A stretch of DNA of 22,285 nt from DATLSM01 sp035534175 (GTDB lineage Bacteria; Actinomycetota; Thermoleophilia; Solirubrobacterales; 70-9): the NCBI GenBank assembly GCA_035534175.1, contig DATLSM010000099.1, positions 1 through 22,285 of the forward strand, in the 5' to 3' direction. Every line of letters begins with the position of its first letter. Position 1 is the stretch's first letter. A program made the translations under genes and the position numbers. Positions 1 to 7,539 of the stretch are shown piece by piece. Below the pieces are notes generated by a model. That model saw only the letters and a list, made by a program, of their open reading frames with translations. It was not told where the DNA came from and ran no database searches.

Positions 1-87
1 GCGTTGCAGCGCCACGAGGGGCCTGACCACAAGGAGGGACATCTCCTCATGGCTATTCCCGATCCTATTTCCGGGGCGCGGCGCTGA
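1..87 (+). CDS. Possible C-terminal tail of an upstream gene, or a 12-codon leader ORF
   Basis: The frame is open from the first base to a TGA at 85-87, and that TGA overlaps the ATG of the recombinase (TGATG). Two readings are possible. It may be the last 28 codons of a gene that starts outside the window; an excisionase or DNA-binding protein often precedes an integrase. Alternatively it may be a short leader starting at ATG 49, which has a strong Shine-Dalgarno sequence AAGGAGGG at 31-38. Either way, its ribosomes would terminate on the recombinase start codon, which has no good ribosome binding site of its own. The encoded residues show no recognisable motif. The overlap is seen directly; the function is unknown. 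Confidence 0.3.
   Translation, partial: ALQRHEGPDHKEGHLLMAIPDPISGARR
31..38 (+). promoter_or_regulatory. Strong Shine-Dalgarno sequence upstream of the recombinase
   Basis: AAGGAGGG lies 10 bases before ATG 49. It is too far from the recombinase ATG at 87 to serve it directly. It therefore supports translation of the short frame 49-87 and coupled re-initiation at the recombinase start. Confidence 0.4.
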
Positions 88-1289
88 TGGCCCGCCCAGC
101 TACAGGCCAGGTGATCGCACCCGGCGGCGAGCGTCAACCGAGTTGGGCGATCCGTTTCCGCGCCTACGGCAGGCGCCGGTTCATCACGCTGGGGCGAGAC
201 GTGGACGGCTGGAATCGCCGCCGGGCCGAATGCGAACTGCGCCACATCATCGCTGACGTCGAGCGCGGTATTTGGCAACCCGCGGATCGGTCGCCCGCTC
301 CGGCGGAGCCGGTGATCGAGCCGACCTTCGAGGAGTTCGCGACCGCCTGGATGCGCGACGGTGAACCGGGCTGGCGGCCGAAGACAATCGCCGACTACCG
401 CTGGGCGCTGGAGCTGCACCTGATGCCCCACTTCGCCGGGCATCGCCTCTCCGAGATCACAGCCGAAGATGTCGACCGCTATAAGGCCGACAAGCTGCGC
501 GAGGGCAGGCTGGCCCCCAACGCGGTCAATAAGACCCTAACGAGGCTCGCCCAGATCCTCGAACTCGGGGTCGAGTACGGCCACATCGAGCGCAACCCGG
601 CGAAGGGCAAGCGCCGCCGGGCCAAGGGAACCGAGCCAAGGCGATCGTGGGTCGAGCCGGAGCAGCTCGGTGCCTTGCTCGACGCCGCTGACCCTTACAT
701 GCGCCCAATCATCGCCACGCTCGCCGGTGGGGGGTTGCGACTCGGCGAGGCGGTGGCGCTCGATTGGGGGGACGTGAAGCTCGGAGCCGGGACGCTGATT
801 GTTCGGGATTCTAAGACCGCGGCGGGAGAGGGCCGCGAGGTCGACCTGGCGGTCGGGGTGCGGGAGGAGTTGGCGGGATGGCGGGCACGGAGTCCGCGTA
901 CCCGGCCCGGCGATCCAGTGTTCGTGAGCCACGGACGCAATGGGAGATGCGTGAGGCAGACGCCGCGGAACGTGCAGGCGAGGCTCAGGACGGCGGTGAA
1001 GGTCGCAAACACTCGGCTGGCAGAGGTCGGGATCGAGCCGATCGGCAAGGTCTCACCGCACTCGCTGCGCCGTACATACGCGAGCCTCAGGGCGGCCCTC
1101 GGCGACGATCCCGTCTATATCGCCGAACAGTTGGGGCATCGCGACGCCCGTTTCACCTTCCGCGTCTACCAGCGGGCGGCGAAGCGACGCGAGCGGTTGA
1201 GCGGTGCGCACCTGCCGGCCTTCGATGGGACGCTCGCGTGGGCGGCGATGGCTAGGCGGACGAGCCATGGGCCTACCCTGGAGAGGTGA
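87..1289 (+). CDS. Site-specific tyrosine recombinase (phage-type integrase)
   Basis: This 400-residue protein should catalyse strand exchange between attachment sites, probably integrating or excising a genetic element. The N-terminal ~75 residues are a basic arm-binding type region (WAIRFRAYGRRRFITLG). Residues ~78-175 form the SAM-like core-binding domain, followed by the catalytic domain. All key residues are visible: Arg218 in GGGLRLGEA, the HSLRR box with His325 and Arg328, His351 in LGHRD and the Tyr361 nucleophile in RVYQRA. The length is normal for actinobacterial integrases and nothing looks truncated. The ATG overlaps the stop of a short upstream frame (TGATG), suggesting translational coupling. 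Its position beside two defence operons fits the edge of an integrated island. The attachment site is not identifiable here, so element type and direction remain open. Confidence 0.93.
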   Translation: MARPATGQVIAPGGERQPSWAIRFRAYGRRRFITLGRDVDGWNRRRAECELRHIIADVERGIWQPADRSPAPAEPVIEPTFEEFATAWMRDGEPGWRPKTIADYRWALELHLMPHFAGHRLSEITAEDVDRYKADKLREGRLAPNAVNKTLTRLAQILELGVEYGHIERNPAKGKRRRAKGTEPRRSWVEPEQLGALLDAADPYMRPIIATLAGGGLRLGEAVALDWGDVKLGAGTLIVRDSKTAAGEGREVDLAVGVREELAGWRARSPRTRPGDPVFVSHGRNGRCVRQTPRNVQARLRTAVKVANTRLAEVGIEPIGKVSPHSLRRTYASLRAALGDDPVYIAEQLGHRDARFTFRVYQRAAKRRERLSGAHLPAFDGTLAWAAMARRTSHGPTLER

Positions 1290-1386
1290 ACGCCGTTGGC
1301 GGCGCTGTCTGCAGTGCGGAGTGCCGCTGAGCCGCGGCTGTCGGTGCAGGCTGCGTCGGGTCTACGATCCGCTCGGCATCCGGTGA
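1267..1386 (+). CDS. Possible small Cys-rich (zinc-ribbon-like) protein
   Basis: This 39-codon frame overlaps the last 23 bases of the recombinase gene. It reads as a very basic peptide with a CLQCGVP segment followed by GCRCRL, so two CxxC/CxC-type pairs could bind a metal. Its TGA (1384-1386) overlaps a GTG at 1383-1385 in the frame of the phosphoesterase, the same GTGA junction used repeatedly elsewhere in this window. That coincidence is the main argument for a real gene. Against it: the frame is short, it is Arg-rich in a way random high-GC sequence often is, and no clear ribosome binding site precedes it. I do not recognise a family. Confidence 0.25.
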   Translation: MGLPWRGERRWRRCLQCGVPLSRGCRCRLRRVYDPLGIR

Positions 1387-2687
1387 AGGCAACAGAGGTC
1401 ATGCTCACCTTCCTTCAGCTCTCCGATATTCATTTCCGCAACCGCGCGAAAGACGATAACGATGGGGAACCGGGGAGCGCACCGGACCCCGACTCAGAGG
1501 CACAAGACTATCTGCAGCGCGAGCTCCTGATCGAGGATGCCCGCCAGCAGGGTCAGAGCGTTGGCGGCTATTCAGCGGTCCTCGTCGCCGGCGATATCGC
1601 CAGCGTCGGAGAGGCCGAGCAGTTCGCTCAGGCCGACACCTGGCTTCGAAACCTCTGCACTGCCATCGAGGTCAAGCCCTGGCTAGTCTGGACGGTGCCG
1701 GGAAACCACGATGTAGCGGACGGCAAGATTGGCGACATCGGCCACGAGCTGCGAAAGCGGCTGCGCGAGGCCGCCGATGGTGCCCGCGATGCCCTTTTCG
1801 CACAGATCCTCGCCCATGCCGAGGAGGGTCCGGCGTTGCTGGCCCCACTGCAGAGCTACCTCGAGTTCGCCGATGCCTTCGACTGTGCTTTTGACGTCTC
1901 CCGGCTGCACTGGAGCGCCGACCTGGCGGCGAGCGGCGCCCGCCAACTGCAGCTGCGAGGCGTCAGCTCGGCCCTCCTTTGCGCGCCCGGCGACGCCAAA
2001 CCGAAGAAGCGCCCGACGATCCTCGGCGAGGCGCAGGCGAGCGATTGGGCCGATGACCGTATCCATCTCAGCCTATGCCATCACCCCCACTGCTGGTTGC
2101 TCGACGTAGAGGAGATCGATCAGCTCTTCGGGCGCCATGTCCAGGTTCGCGTCACCGGGCACCTCCACAGAAGGGACCTCAGCCACACCGACGTCGGCAT
2201 CTACTTGCAGGCGGGGGCGGTCAGCCCGCAGCGCAGCCGGGAGGGCGGGTACGGCGAGGGCTATGAGCCCACGTACGACGTGATCACCGTTGACCAAGTC
2301 GAGGTCGGTAGGAAGTCCTACCTGGAGGTGGCCGTTCGCTGCCGGCGCTGGGACGACGCGGACGGGAAGTGGGTTGCGCACGGCGAGGAGATGCGTCGCT
2401 TCGCGATCGGCCACGACGCTCCCTCCGAGCCCCTGCAGCGGGCGCCCGAAGGTGACGTCGAAGTGCTCGATGTCCCGATGCGGGAGGCTAGATACAAGCT
2501 GGCCCAGATGCCCCAAACTGACAAGCTCGAATACCTCGAAGCACTCGGTGGGCCGATGGGTGATTTCATCGACGCACCGCAGTGGAGCATCGTCACCGCG
2601 ATCTTCGATTGGGCGCGGGACAATGGGAAGCTCGAAGAGCTGCAGGACCTTGTCATCAACGGCCACCCCCCTAAAGCAGGTGACTAG
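1383..2687 (+). CDS. Calcineurin-type metallophosphoesterase
   Basis: A 434-residue predicted binuclear metal phosphoesterase that probably hydrolyses a phosphomonoester or phosphodiester; the substrate is unknown. The family signature is complete: SDIH (Asp15, His17), AGD (Asp71), PGNHD (Asn108, His109, Asp110), the His cluster CHHPH (232-236) and TGHLH (His260, His262). The last ~150 residues are an extra C-terminal region without a motif I recognise. Two starts are possible: GTG 1383, coupled to the stop of a small frame, or ATG 1401, which begins right before the first metal motif and has AGAGG only two bases upstream. The difference is six residues. It overlaps the next gene by 8 bases and heads the operon that continues with GASH, two GTPases and GAP1, so it is probably a component or effector of that system. 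No signal peptide is seen, so it should be cytoplasmic. Confidence 0.88.
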   Translation: MKATEVMLTFLQLSDIHFRNRAKDDNDGEPGSAPDPDSEAQDYLQRELLIEDARQQGQSVGGYSAVLVAGDIASVGEAEQFAQADTWLRNLCTAIEVKPWLVWTVPGNHDVADGKIGDIGHELRKRLREAADGARDALFAQILAHAEEGPALLAPLQSYLEFADAFDCAFDVSRLHWSADLAASGARQLQLRGVSSALLCAPGDAKPKKRPTILGEAQASDWADDRIHLSLCHHPHCWLLDVEEIDQLFGRHVQVRVTGHLHRRDLSHTDVGIYLQAGAVSPQRSREGGYGEGYEPTYDVITVDQVEVGRKSYLEVAVRCRRWDDADGKWVAHGEEMRRFAIGHDAPSEPLQRAPEGDVEVLDVPMREARYKLAQMPQTDKLEYLEALGGPMGDFIDAPQWSIVTAIFDWARDNGKLEELQDLVINGHPPKAGD

Positions 2688-3552
2688 AAAGTTGCCCGAT
2701 CCCTTCAATAATCGAATCCGCGAGGCCACGGTCATCCCCACCGAGGAAACGGTCGAGTTGCTGCGCCAGGCGACTAAAGCGGCCTCGACCTCGCTCGGGT
2801 CTGCTGACGCTCTCGAGCTGGTCCGCGTCGCCCATGGGCGCGAGGTCTCGGCGGAGGCTTGCGAGCGCCTGCGCGCCCGGTTCAACGCAAAAGGCCAAGT
2901 CGTCGAGGACCACCACTATCAGCTCTTCACGACGCTGTCGGCGATAACCCTGATCGGTGTCTTTGACCGGCCAACCTTCGTCCACGGTCTGCTTCCCGCA
3001 CTCGCGGTCCGATCGGCGGGCGCCCAACGCTGGGCGCCCGTCCATCCCGACGTCTTCACCCACGCCGAGTTCTACATCCGCGAACGAGCACTCGTGATGC
3101 GACGGCCGGTCGCCGCGGATGACTTCAAGCACGTCCCGAAGGAGGGCGAGGGGCCCGATCCGATGGTAGAAATCAAAGCGCTGCGCTCCAGTCTGCTCCG
3201 GGATCGTCAGCTGCGCGATGAGAGCGAGCACCTGATCTGGTGGGTTGCCTCTCGCGAGCTTCCGCGCTCGAGCACCGACGCCGCCGCCGAATTTGAGTCT
3301 CTGCTCGGCTTCGTCCCCGAGCCCAACGGAGCAGCGGAGCTCTTTCGAGCCAAGCTTCGCGATGACGGGGACCCGAGACCCCCCTCAAGATGGACCTTCG
3401 GGCACGATCCGATCCCCGTCGAGCTTCGCGACTTCTGCCCGCTCTTGGCCCGCGAGCCGCAGGTCGCGCCGCCCGACCTCGAACAAGCTCTCGCGACCCT
3501 CAACGAGCTCTTCCTCATCCGTGCCCTCAAAGATCGACCAATAGAGCAATGA
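2680..3552 (+). CDS. GASH-like GTPase-associated helical protein
   Basis: A 290-residue protein that looks almost entirely alpha-helical, with no signal peptide, membrane segment or catalytic motif. It has a Trp-rich stretch (ESEHLIWWVASRELP) in the C-terminal half. Position, size and helical character match the 'GTPase-associated system helical' (GASH) proteins that accompany double-GTPase/GAP1 operons. The assignment rests more on context than on a diagnostic motif. GTG 2680 is the best start: it overlaps the end of the phosphoesterase by 8 bases, and the stop TGA overlaps the ATG of the first GTPase (ATGA, 3549-3552). The role is inferred to be an adaptor or a target-recognition subunit. 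The frame stays open far upstream inside the phosphoesterase, but that part is out-of-frame shadow with Arg/Ser-rich composition. Confidence 0.7.
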   Translation: MTRKLPDPFNNRIREATVIPTEETVELLRQATKAASTSLGSADALELVRVAHGREVSAEACERLRARFNAKGQVVEDHHYQLFTTLSAITLIGVFDRPTFVHGLLPALAVRSAGAQRWAPVHPDVFTHAEFYIRERALVMRRPVAADDFKHVPKEGEGPDPMVEIKALRSSLLRDRQLRDESEHLIWWVASRELPRSSTDAAAEFESLLGFVPEPNGAAELFRAKLRDDGDPRPPSRWTFGHDPIPVELRDFCPLLAREPQVAPPDLEQALATLNELFLIRALKDRPIEQ

Positions 3553-4529
3553 CCGAGACCCCCGAAGAGAACACCAAGGCTGAGGAGCAGGCTTCCGCTG
3601 CCGAGGAGGCCGCCGCCGAGGAGACAGCCGTCCCCGAGTCGGACTCTGAGGCCCTGGAGCGTGCGCTTAAAGAGGCCGGCGCCCAGGGCGCCCCCTGGAG
3701 CAGGGGAGAGGCCCTGGCGGATTCCGAGGCGGGCGAGATTGCGGCTGAACGACGCGCCACCGTGGTCCTCCTGGCGGGTGGGACCGGGAGCGGCAAGACC
3801 ACCCTGCTCGCCTCGCTTTATGAGCGATTCGGCCGCGGCCCGCTCGCCGCTCACCTCTTCGACGGCTCGCGGACTCTTCACGGCTTCGAGCTTCGTTGTC
3901 ACAGGAGCATCTACGGTTCGGGTCCCGGTGGTGGCGAGCAGGGCCACACCGCCTTCGGGGCGATGCCCTGGCTGCACCTGCGGCTCCGTCGCGACGAGCG
4001 CACGATCGAGTTGCTGATGGGCGACTACTCCGGCGAGCACTTCGAAGCCCTCGCGAGCGGCAGCGAGAAGCCGATCGAGTTCCCCCAGCTGCGCAGGGCC
4101 GATCACATTGGGGTCGTCATCGACGGAGGCGCTCTCGCCAATCCGGCCCGGGCAATGGCAGAGCAGCGCGAAGCCCTGGAGCTGGTCCGCGCGCTCCTCG
4201 ACGAACCCGAGGCCTACGCCGTGCCGGAGTCGATCACAGTGATCGTCACCAAGTGGGATCTCGTGCTGAAGGGCGGTGAGCGTGCCCGCAAGGCCTTCGA
4301 CAGGGCTCTCGAGCTGATCAGCGACGAAATCGCCTCACGCCACCCCAGTGCTTCTGTCGGATACATAGAGACCGCCGCCCGCTCGACCTCAGATCAGCTG
4401 CCGCTCGGACACGGCGTCGATGACCTGCTCCTGCGCTGGACCGACGTGCCGGTGGTCCCGATCGCGAACCCTCCCGAGGCAGCCAAGTACTCCCCGGTCG
4501 GCCCCAACAACTTCAAGGCGGGTGAGTAG
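3549..4529 (+). CDS. P-loop GTPase of the double-GTPase pair (DO-GTPase2 type)
   Basis: A 326-residue GTPase. Residues 1-45 are an Ala/Glu-rich acidic segment that is probably disordered or coiled. The P-loop GGTGSGKT spans 77-84. The segment LFDGSRTLHGFELRCH (103-118) is typical, as I recall, of the DO-GTPase2 family. A switch II DxxG motif lies at Asp159-Gly162 (MGDYSG). The guanine-specificity motif TKWD is at 234-237, so GTP rather than ATP is the expected substrate. ATGA overlap with the upstream gene and a 2-base gap to the next GTPase place both in one transcript. Family knowledge suggests the two GTPases act together as a nucleotide-dependent switch in a conflict system; activity and trigger are inferred. 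No membrane segment is present. Confidence 0.85.
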   Translation: MTETPEENTKAEEQASAAEEAAAEETAVPESDSEALERALKEAGAQGAPWSRGEALADSEAGEIAAERRATVVLLAGGTGSGKTTLLASLYERFGRGPLAAHLFDGSRTLHGFELRCHRSIYGSGPGGGEQGHTAFGAMPWLHLRLRRDERTIELLMGDYSGEHFEALASGSEKPIEFPQLRRADHIGVVIDGGALANPARAMAEQREALELVRALLDEPEAYAVPESITVIVTKWDLVLKGGERARKAFDRALELISDEIASRHPSASVGYIETAARSTSDQLPLGHGVDDLLLRWTDVPVVPIANPPEAAKYSPVGPNNFKAGE

Positions 4530-4531
4530 GG

Positions 4532-5362
4532 ATGTCAGAGGACATGCGGATCCTCATGGTCGGCCTCTCGGGTTCGGGAAAGACCACATATCTGGCGGCC
4601 CTCTACGAACTCGTACGCGCCGAGCCACCTCTGCCCGGAGCACTGCGCCTTGTCGAGGAGCCCGCTCAGCGCGACTACTTTCATCGCATTGCCCAGAACT
4701 GGCTGAAGCTCGAGCGCATGCTCCACACGCAGCCCGGCGACCCACGAACCGCCTCGTTGCAGCTGATGACGGCCGATCAGCGCAGCTTTCAGCTGGACAT
4801 CCCCGACATCTCGGGCGAGGACTTCAACCATGCCTGGGAGGGAGATCCTTGGCCCGACGCGGTCAAAGAGGTCGCCGCCGACGCCGACGCGGTGCTGATC
4901 TTCGCCCGTCGTGACGAGGTGAAAAGACCCCTCTTCCTGCCCCCGGACGATGCCGAGCCTCCCCCCGAGGGCAAGGAAAAATGGTCAGCCGAGGACGCTC
5001 CGACCCAGACCAAGCTCGCCGACCTGCTCGAGTCGCTGGACGCGATGGTCACCGGGGCGCTGCCGATGGCGCTGATCGCCTCGGCCTGGGACATGGGAGG
5101 AGACGAAGAAGAGATCAGGCCGGACCAGTGGCTGAAACTGCGCCTCCCGCTTCTGTGGCAGATGCTCGAGAGTCGCAAGGAGGCGCGTCCCTATCGCGTC
5201 TACGGCGTCAGCGCTCAGGGCGGCGACGTCGAGAACGAGAAGGAAAGGGCCCGACTCGCTGAAATCGAGCCCGCCTACCTTCGCGTCGATGTCCGCAGCG
5301 GCGAGGAGTCCTCAAGCGATATAAGCGCTCCCATCAGCTGGCTCTTCGAACAGCTCCAGTGA
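4532..5362 (+). CDS. P-loop GTPase of the double-GTPase pair (DO-GTPase1 type)
   Basis: A 276-residue GTPase that begins almost directly with the nucleotide-binding core: MRILMVGLSGSGKTTYLAAL puts the P-loop at 11-18. The switch II DxxG is at Asp92-Gly95 (PDISGEDF). The expected NKxD/TKxD motif appears as SAWD (184-187). The Asp that reads guanine is kept but the Lys is replaced, so nucleotide preference is less certain than for its partner. An acidic, Pro-rich insert (~residues 137-158) separates parts of the core. The ATG follows the previous stop by 2 bases, and the TGA overlaps the GTG of the GAP1 gene (GTGA, 5359-5362). The two GTPases share only the P-loop fold and look anciently diverged, as expected for this paired arrangement. 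Confidence 0.83.
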   Translation: MSEDMRILMVGLSGSGKTTYLAALYELVRAEPPLPGALRLVEEPAQRDYFHRIAQNWLKLERMLHTQPGDPRTASLQLMTADQRSFQLDIPDISGEDFNHAWEGDPWPDAVKEVAADADAVLIFARRDEVKRPLFLPPDDAEPPPEGKEKWSAEDAPTQTKLADLLESLDAMVTGALPMALIASAWDMGGDEEEIRPDQWLKLRLPLLWQMLESRKEARPYRVYGVSAQGGDVENEKERARLAEIEPAYLRVDVRSGEESSSDISAPISWLFEQLQ

Positions 5363-7470
5363 GCGCCGCCGGCGCTCCAATCCACCAGACCCTCCACGGC
5401 TACGAGGACGGGCACCGGCTGCTCGGCGGCTCGGTGGAGATTGCGCCGCAGGACCGCCGCCGGATGCTGACCATGTCCGACAGCCCTGATGCTCCCGGGC
5501 TTGACCCCGAGCGCTCGCTGATGCTCGGCTATCCGCTGCCGAGCGAGGGCTTCTTCGTCGTCTCGCGAACCTGGGCCGCCCCGGAGGTGGACCGACCCGG
5601 GTGCGTGTGGACTCACTCGCTGCTGATCGATCGAAACGCCCAGGCTGACCTCGACCCGCGTTCACTGCTCGGCCTCTTTCGCCGACCGAGCGCGGTGGAC
5701 GATGCCGGCCGCTATGAAGAGCCGATCAAACGAGTGACTCGACCGAAGCGGCCGAAGGGCGAACTCCCCGAGGTACTCGGCACCCTCCTTTGGACCCTCT
5801 ACCAGCCGCCGCTGGCGCCGGTCGACCTGCGCTCGGAGGCCCTTGGCGGGTTCGATCCCCAGCTCCTTCTACTGACGATCTGGGACCAGCAGTGGCCCGC
5901 GCTTAGATCCCGATTCTCGTTCGGTCAAGCGCCGCGAACGGGTCGACGGCTTGACGGCACCCTCCTTGACCTGCAGATTACAGAGCGCCCGCAGAAAGGA
6001 AGCTGGGACCCCGAGAAGGGGCCGGCGCCCCCGCGCACCGTGGTCAAACCTGTCGCAGACGGAGTCCCCGACTGGTCCGCTGACCTTTGCGAGGATCTCC
6101 ACAGCCCAGGGGCCCTTCGTCAGTACCTGTGGGAGTGGGGACCCTCCAGGAAACCGGATCGCGACGATATGTGGGGCCTCGCCTCGCTCTTTGCGCTGCG
6201 CCCGCAGCGCAGGCCGAGCGGCTCTCCCGCGGAGACCACGATCAGCGTCTTCGAACGTGCATACCCAAAACCGAAGACCCAGTCAAAACTGAAGCGCGCG
6301 ATCTTCCAAGACGGTGCCGGGGCGGCGCCACCCGGCCCGCTCGATAACGGGGACCTCCTGGCGGCCCTGGCGGGGAGTGGACTGCCCGCGAGCCTCTCCG
6401 AGGCAGGACTCGATCTTCTGGGGCGCTCCCGGCGTTTGGTCAGGTCTGACCCAGGGCTTTCCCTCGCGTTGGTCGAGGCCATTCCCTCGAGGCCCGATGA
6501 GGCCCAGATGACGATCGCCGAGGGTATCGCCGAGGGACTCACCAAAACTGCGATCGGCCGCTGGTCAAAGGAGGACTCGGCGGCACTGGCGAAGCTCGTC
6601 AATCGCTCTCCCTTACTTGCCGCGCACACTGCCCTTTGGGAGGCGGTCGACTTCGAAGAGTTCTGGCCGCTGGTGCGCGGCGCCCGAGGCGCGCGTGAGC
6701 GGCGCAGCGCGATGCTCCTCGGAATGCTCGGGGCCCATTCGGCCGAGTTCGTGGACGCGGCCTTCGCAGCATGGCCGGATACCCCTGAACTCTACCTTGA
6801 CCTCCTCGCCGAAGGCAAGGGCACCTGGCGAAGCGAACACTATCTCGCCGAGTTGAGCCGACCCACCGTCGCCTCCTGGCTAGGCGAGCATGGACCTGCG
6901 CCTAAGGTCGTCTCCGTCCTTCTCGAGGCCTGGAAGCCAAAGCACCTCTCAGTCCTTCCGGCCCGGGAGTGGCAGGCCGTGAAGGAGCTTGGCGCAAAGC
7001 TAAGCGATTTCCACCTCGCGCTCTATTTCATCGCGGCCTGCGATCCCGAGTCAGGTCTCGGTCCCGCGAGAGCAATTGAGGCTTATGAAGCAGTTCTCGC
7101 GCGCCCGCGTCTGAAGGAGAAGGCCATGACGGCACTGCGCAAGGCGGCGGGGAAGGCCAAGTCGACCTCGCGCGTAGAGCTAGCGGCCACCTTGTTGGAG
7201 CTGGCTTTTCAGGTGGGCAACTGGAAACCTATTGCCTTGCTTGAGATCAAAGATCGTTCCGCACTGAAGTCAGTGCTGATGGCAGACCGGTCCGGCGAAA
7301 TAGTTGGTCAGCTGGTAGGGGAACTCGGCGATACCGAGTTACCAGGCCCGATGGCCCAGATGATCTTCGACGCCGCAATGAAGATCGAGGATCAGAACAT
7401 TCTGCGAGCAATCCTGAACGCGGCCCGAGATTTCATTCCGTGGTTTAGGGGCTCCTCAACTTCGCGCTAG
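5359..7470 (+). CDS. GTPase-associated protein 1 (GAP1) homologue
   Basis: A 703-residue protein that opens with IHQTLHGYEDGHRLLGGS (residues 8-25), the hallmark motif of the GAP1 N-terminal domain (GAP1-N2 type). An R/CVWTHSLLID segment near residues 77-87 also fits that domain. A middle domain follows to about residue 250, and the C-terminal ~400 residues look like repeated alpha-helices, compatible with a scaffold. No enzyme motif, signal peptide or membrane segment is visible. The GTG start overlaps the stop of the upstream GTPase by four bases, so it is translated in the same operon. In these predicted conflict systems GAP1 is the constant partner of the two GTPases. A regulatory or platform role is inferred from association only. 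It is the last gene of the operon; no strong terminator hairpin was seen after it. Confidence 0.85.
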   Translation: MSAAGAPIHQTLHGYEDGHRLLGGSVEIAPQDRRRMLTMSDSPDAPGLDPERSLMLGYPLPSEGFFVVSRTWAAPEVDRPGCVWTHSLLIDRNAQADLDPRSLLGLFRRPSAVDDAGRYEEPIKRVTRPKRPKGELPEVLGTLLWTLYQPPLAPVDLRSEALGGFDPQLLLLTIWDQQWPALRSRFSFGQAPRTGRRLDGTLLDLQITERPQKGSWDPEKGPAPPRTVVKPVADGVPDWSADLCEDLHSPGALRQYLWEWGPSRKPDRDDMWGLASLFALRPQRRPSGSPAETTISVFERAYPKPKTQSKLKRAIFQDGAGAAPPGPLDNGDLLAALAGSGLPASLSEAGLDLLGRSRRLVRSDPGLSLALVEAIPSRPDEAQMTIAEGIAEGLTKTAIGRWSKEDSAALAKLVNRSPLLAAHTALWEAVDFEEFWPLVRGARGARERRSAMLLGMLGAHSAEFVDAAFAAWPDTPELYLDLLAEGKGTWRSEHYLAELSRPTVASWLGEHGPAPKVVSVLLEAWKPKHLSVLPAREWQAVKELGAKLSDFHLALYFIAACDPESGLGPARAIEAYEAVLARPRLKEKAMTALRKAAGKAKSTSRVELAATLLELAFQVGNWKPIALLEIKDRSALKSVLMADRSGEIVGQLVGELGDTELPGPMAQMIFDAAMKIEDQNILRAILNAARDFIPWFRGSSTSR

Positions 7471-7539
7471 TCTTGTGGCGCGTCAAATGCTGTGAAGCCC
7501 ATCACGGTGGCATCGAGTGCGGCAGGGTTTCGGAGCGGG

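Noticed and set aside
1296..1382. TTG 1296 as start of the phosphoesterase
   Set aside because: The extra 29 residues are not family-like and lie upstream of the metal motif. GTG 1383 or ATG 1401 is more plausible despite GAGAGG near 1280.
2290..2679. Upstream extension of the GASH-like frame into the phosphoesterase gene
   Set aside because: The extension is Ser/Arg-rich out-of-frame translation of conserved phosphoesterase codons. GTG 2680 gives a natural short overlap.
2073..2885. Minus-strand open frame of 270 codons
   Set aside because: It is antisense to the phosphoesterase/GASH junction, with no recognisable motif and low-complexity composition. The + strand genes explain the region.
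3207..4106. Minus-strand open frame of 299 codons
   Set aside because: Antisense shadow of the GASH-like and GTPase genes. Its Leu/Gly/Ser-rich repeats mirror the codon bias of the + strand.
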